Source: Pelagihabitans sp037969055 (lineage in GTDB: Bacteria > Bacteroidota > Bacteroidia > Flavobacteriales > Flavobacteriaceae). Taken from it: 32,476 bases of DNA. The DNA is taken from NCBI GenBank assembly GCA_037969055.1, contig JBBKWR010000150.1, positions 1-32,476 of the forward strand, read 5' to 3'. Position 1 is the stretch's first letter. Each line of letters opens with the position of its first letter. Both the position numbers and the translations under genes were made by a program. Under the pieces are notes generated by a model. The model did not search any database, was not told where the DNA came from, and saw only the letters and a list, made by a program, of their open reading frames with translations. Below are positions 31,136 to 32,476 of this stretch, one piece after another.

Positions 31136-31155
31136 CTATGATGGGACCATCATAG
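31136..31155. repeat. Perfect dyad with 9-bp arms
   Basis: CTATGATGG and CCATCATAG are perfect 9-bp inverted arms separated by GA. There is no U run, so it is not an ordinary terminator. A further ATGATGG copy follows within 15 bp. As DNA it could bind a dimeric regulator; as RNA it could fold with a tight loop. Confidence 0.55.
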
Positions 31156-31278
31156 ACGCTAATGATGGCTTATAATGTTTCGGTTCTAAAAGAACTTACA
31201 TTAAGGGCATTGTGCAGCATTGAAAAAAAATACTACATTATCAAAAACTTATGGGTACCTCAGGAAAAGCTTATATTT

Positions 31279-31310
31279 TTGAAATAGTTTGATTTTTCTA
31301 ATTAATTTTG
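31279..31310 (+). promoter_or_regulatory. Phosphohexomutase promoter
   Basis: TTG (31279-31281), a 21-bp spacer and the perfect -7 box TAATTTTG (31303-31310) match the Bacteroidetes consensus. Transcription would start near 31317, giving a leader of about 12 nt before the ATG at 31329. Confidence 0.75.
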
Positions 31311-31328
31311 GATTTATACTAAATAATT

Positions 31329-32476
31329 ATGGACGCGATACTAAATACTGCTAAAAGTTGGCTTGTTGATTTTTTCGATTCGAATACCAAACTGGAAATC
31401 GAGAAGTTGATGCAAAACGATCATGAGGAACTGAGGGACAGATTTTATAAAAATGTTGAATTTGGTACTGGCGGGATGCGTGGCATAATGGGTGTTGGCA
31501 CTAACCGCATCAATAAATATACCTTGGGAAAAAGTACACAAGGACTTAGCAACTACCTTAATAAAGTTTACACTGGCAAGAACATCAAGGTGGTCATCGC
31601 ATATGATTGTCGACACAATAGTAACACATTGGCACGTACGGTTGCAGAAGTGTTTTCTGCCAATGGCATAAAAACTTATTTGTTTTCCGATCTGCGCACC
31701 ACTCCCGAACTCTCATTTGCGGTAAGGCATCTAAATTGTCATGCCGGTATTGTTTTAACGGCATCGCACAATCCTCCTGAATATAATGGATATAAGGTTT
31801 ATTGGACAGATGGCGGACAAATCGTACCCCCCCAGGATGGCGCGATCATAAAAGAAATAAATAGTCTTTCTTATGAGGATATCAATTTTAAAGCTAACGA
31901 AGATCTTATACAATTGATAGATAAAGAAGTGGATGAACCTTTTATCGAAGCCTCTGTGGCCAACGGTAACTTCAAGGCAGAAGGAAAGGACAATTTTAAA
32001 ATTGTATTTACCTCGCTCCATGGAACTTCGATCACGGCGATACCGGAGGTGCTCAAGCGCGCTGGGTATAAAAATGTAACGATCATAGAAGAACAGGCAA
32101 AGCCAAACGGCAATTTTCCAACCGTTCAATCCCCCAATCCCGAAGAGCCGGAAGCTTTGTCGATGGCCATAAAAAAAGCAGAGGAAATTGGCGCGGATCT
32201 GGTGGTGGGAACAGACCCTGATAGCGATCGATTTGGCATTGCCGTCCGCAATTTAGAGGGTAAAATGGAAATTCTCAACGGAAACCAGACCATGGTACTA
32301 ATGACGAAATTTCTATTGGAAAAACAGAAGAAAAAAGGATTTAAGGGAAATGAATTTATTGCGACCACCATTGTTTCGACTCCTATGATGGAAGCAATGG
32401 CCAAGGCCTACGGCGTTGAATTCAAAACCGCTTTGACCGGTTTTAAGTGGATAGGAAAGATGATCAAAGACTTTCC
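31329..32476 (+). CDS. Phosphoglucomutase/phosphomannomutase, 3'-truncated by window edge
   Basis: 382 residues are visible with no stop before the end of the window; related enzymes have about 560-580 residues, so about two thirds is present. The alpha-D-phosphohexomutase domains are clear. FGTGGMRGIMGVGTNRIN (about 45-62) is the usual N-terminal segment, VLTASHNPPEYNGYKVYW (142-159) carries the catalytic phosphoserine Ser146, and VVGTDPDSDRFG (292-303) gives the Mg-binding Asp residues. TALTGFKWIGKM near the end begins the third domain. The enzyme interconverts glucose-1-phosphate and glucose-6-phosphate (or the mannose forms) through a bisphosphate intermediate, feeding sugar-nucleotide pathways. 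It has its own promoter. Confidence 0.95.
   Translation, partial: MDAILNTAKSWLVDFFDSNTKLEIEKLMQNDHEELRDRFYKNVEFGTGGMRGIMGVGTNRINKYTLGKSTQGLSNYLNKVYTGKNIKVVIAYDCRHNSNTLARTVAEVFSANGIKTYLFSDLRTTPELSFAVRHLNCHAGIVLTASHNPPEYNGYKVYWTDGGQIVPPQDGAIIKEINSLSYEDINFKANEDLIQLIDKEVDEPFIEASVANGNFKAEGKDNFKIVFTSLHGTSITAIPEVLKRAGYKNVTIIEEQAKPNGNFPTVQSPNPEEPEALSMAIKKAEEIGADLVVGTDPDSDRFGIAVRNLEGKMEILNGNQTMVLMTKFLLEKQKKKGFKGNEFIATTIVSTPMMEAMAKAYGVEFKTALTGFKWIGKMIKDF

Larger units (their letters stand above)
30907..31328 (+). other. Intergenic region with perfect palindrome, no gene seen
   Basis: The 422 bp between the glycosyltransferase and the phosphohexomutase contain no ORF of 60 codons or more and no tRNA or other RNA gene I recognise. 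A near-palindrome GTGACCGGTTAC lies at 30921-30932, a perfect dyad at 31136-31155 (separate entry), and the promoter of the downstream gene at its end. Base composition is lower in G+C than in the coding flanks. Confidence 0.5.

Noticed and set aside
30907..31328. Possible structural RNA (RNase P RNA, tmRNA or 6S-like)
   Set aside because: None of the conserved signatures of RNase P RNA, tmRNA or a tRNA-like end is visible; only the dyad and the downstream promoter stand out.

Overview
This is a 32.5 kb stretch of chromosome, most likely from a marine-type member of the Flavobacteriaceae (Bacteroidota). The reasons are: many start-site-proximal -7 boxes of the Bacteroidetes form TAnnTTTG (several with a TTG about 19-21 bp upstream), almost no Shine-Dalgarno sequences, Bacteroidetes-only families (DUF4252, DUF4199, DUF6263-like, the alternative GlmU-like protein), a CarB without its C-terminal regulatory domain, and a type B L31. 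Assignment to a genus is not possible from the sequence alone. No rRNA, tRNA, CRISPR array, insertion sequence, prophage or recognisable defence locus was seen. Coding density is high and the content is mostly core metabolism and envelope functions.

Layout. Positions 1-1908 hold the 3' end of a small helical-repeat-like protein and purB. Positions 1932-4744 are a minus-strand operon: ECF sigma factor, a single-pass membrane protein overlapping it (probable anti-sigma factor), and three successive DUF4252 exported proteins. A divergent lipoprotein S41 peptidase follows (5049-6539) and ends at a bidirectional terminator. Positions 6608-12104 are a vitamin B12 uptake locus: a minus-strand BtuB-type TonB receptor preceded by a cobalamin riboswitch, and a divergent plus-strand set of substrate-binding lipoprotein, FecCD-type permease and ATPase. 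Then come rmuC, a small membrane-anchored protein and an acyl-CoA thioesterase. Positions 14496-18316 contain the whole oxidative pentose phosphate branch (pgl and zwf on the minus strand, gnd divergent on the plus strand), followed by a small GIY-YIG-like protein.

carB and an rpmH gene only 55 codons long lie on the minus strand (18808-21968). After that are a DUF6263-like exported protein and a TPR membrane protein (plus), a lytic transglycosylase and an alpha/beta hydrolase (minus), a small GNAT protein (plus), mtaB, a GlmU-like nucleotidyltransferase and rpmE2 (minus), and a DUF4199 membrane protein, a polyprenol-type glycosyltransferase and the first two thirds of a phosphohexomutase (plus).

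The most interesting non-coding signals are in the B12 locus. The riboswitch seems to carry an insertion of about 85 nt, with its own long helix, inside what is normally a short loop. A perfect 9-bp inverted repeat lies between the two divergent promoters, where it could coordinate the arm that has no riboswitch. A heptameric GTTAATN tandem array separates the permease and ATPase genes. The -7 boxes also correct several start codons (purB, mtaB, the GlmU-like gene, the lytic transglycosylase). I did not find a clearly new multi-gene system; the window is largely ordinary chromosome with a few regulatory features worth checking.
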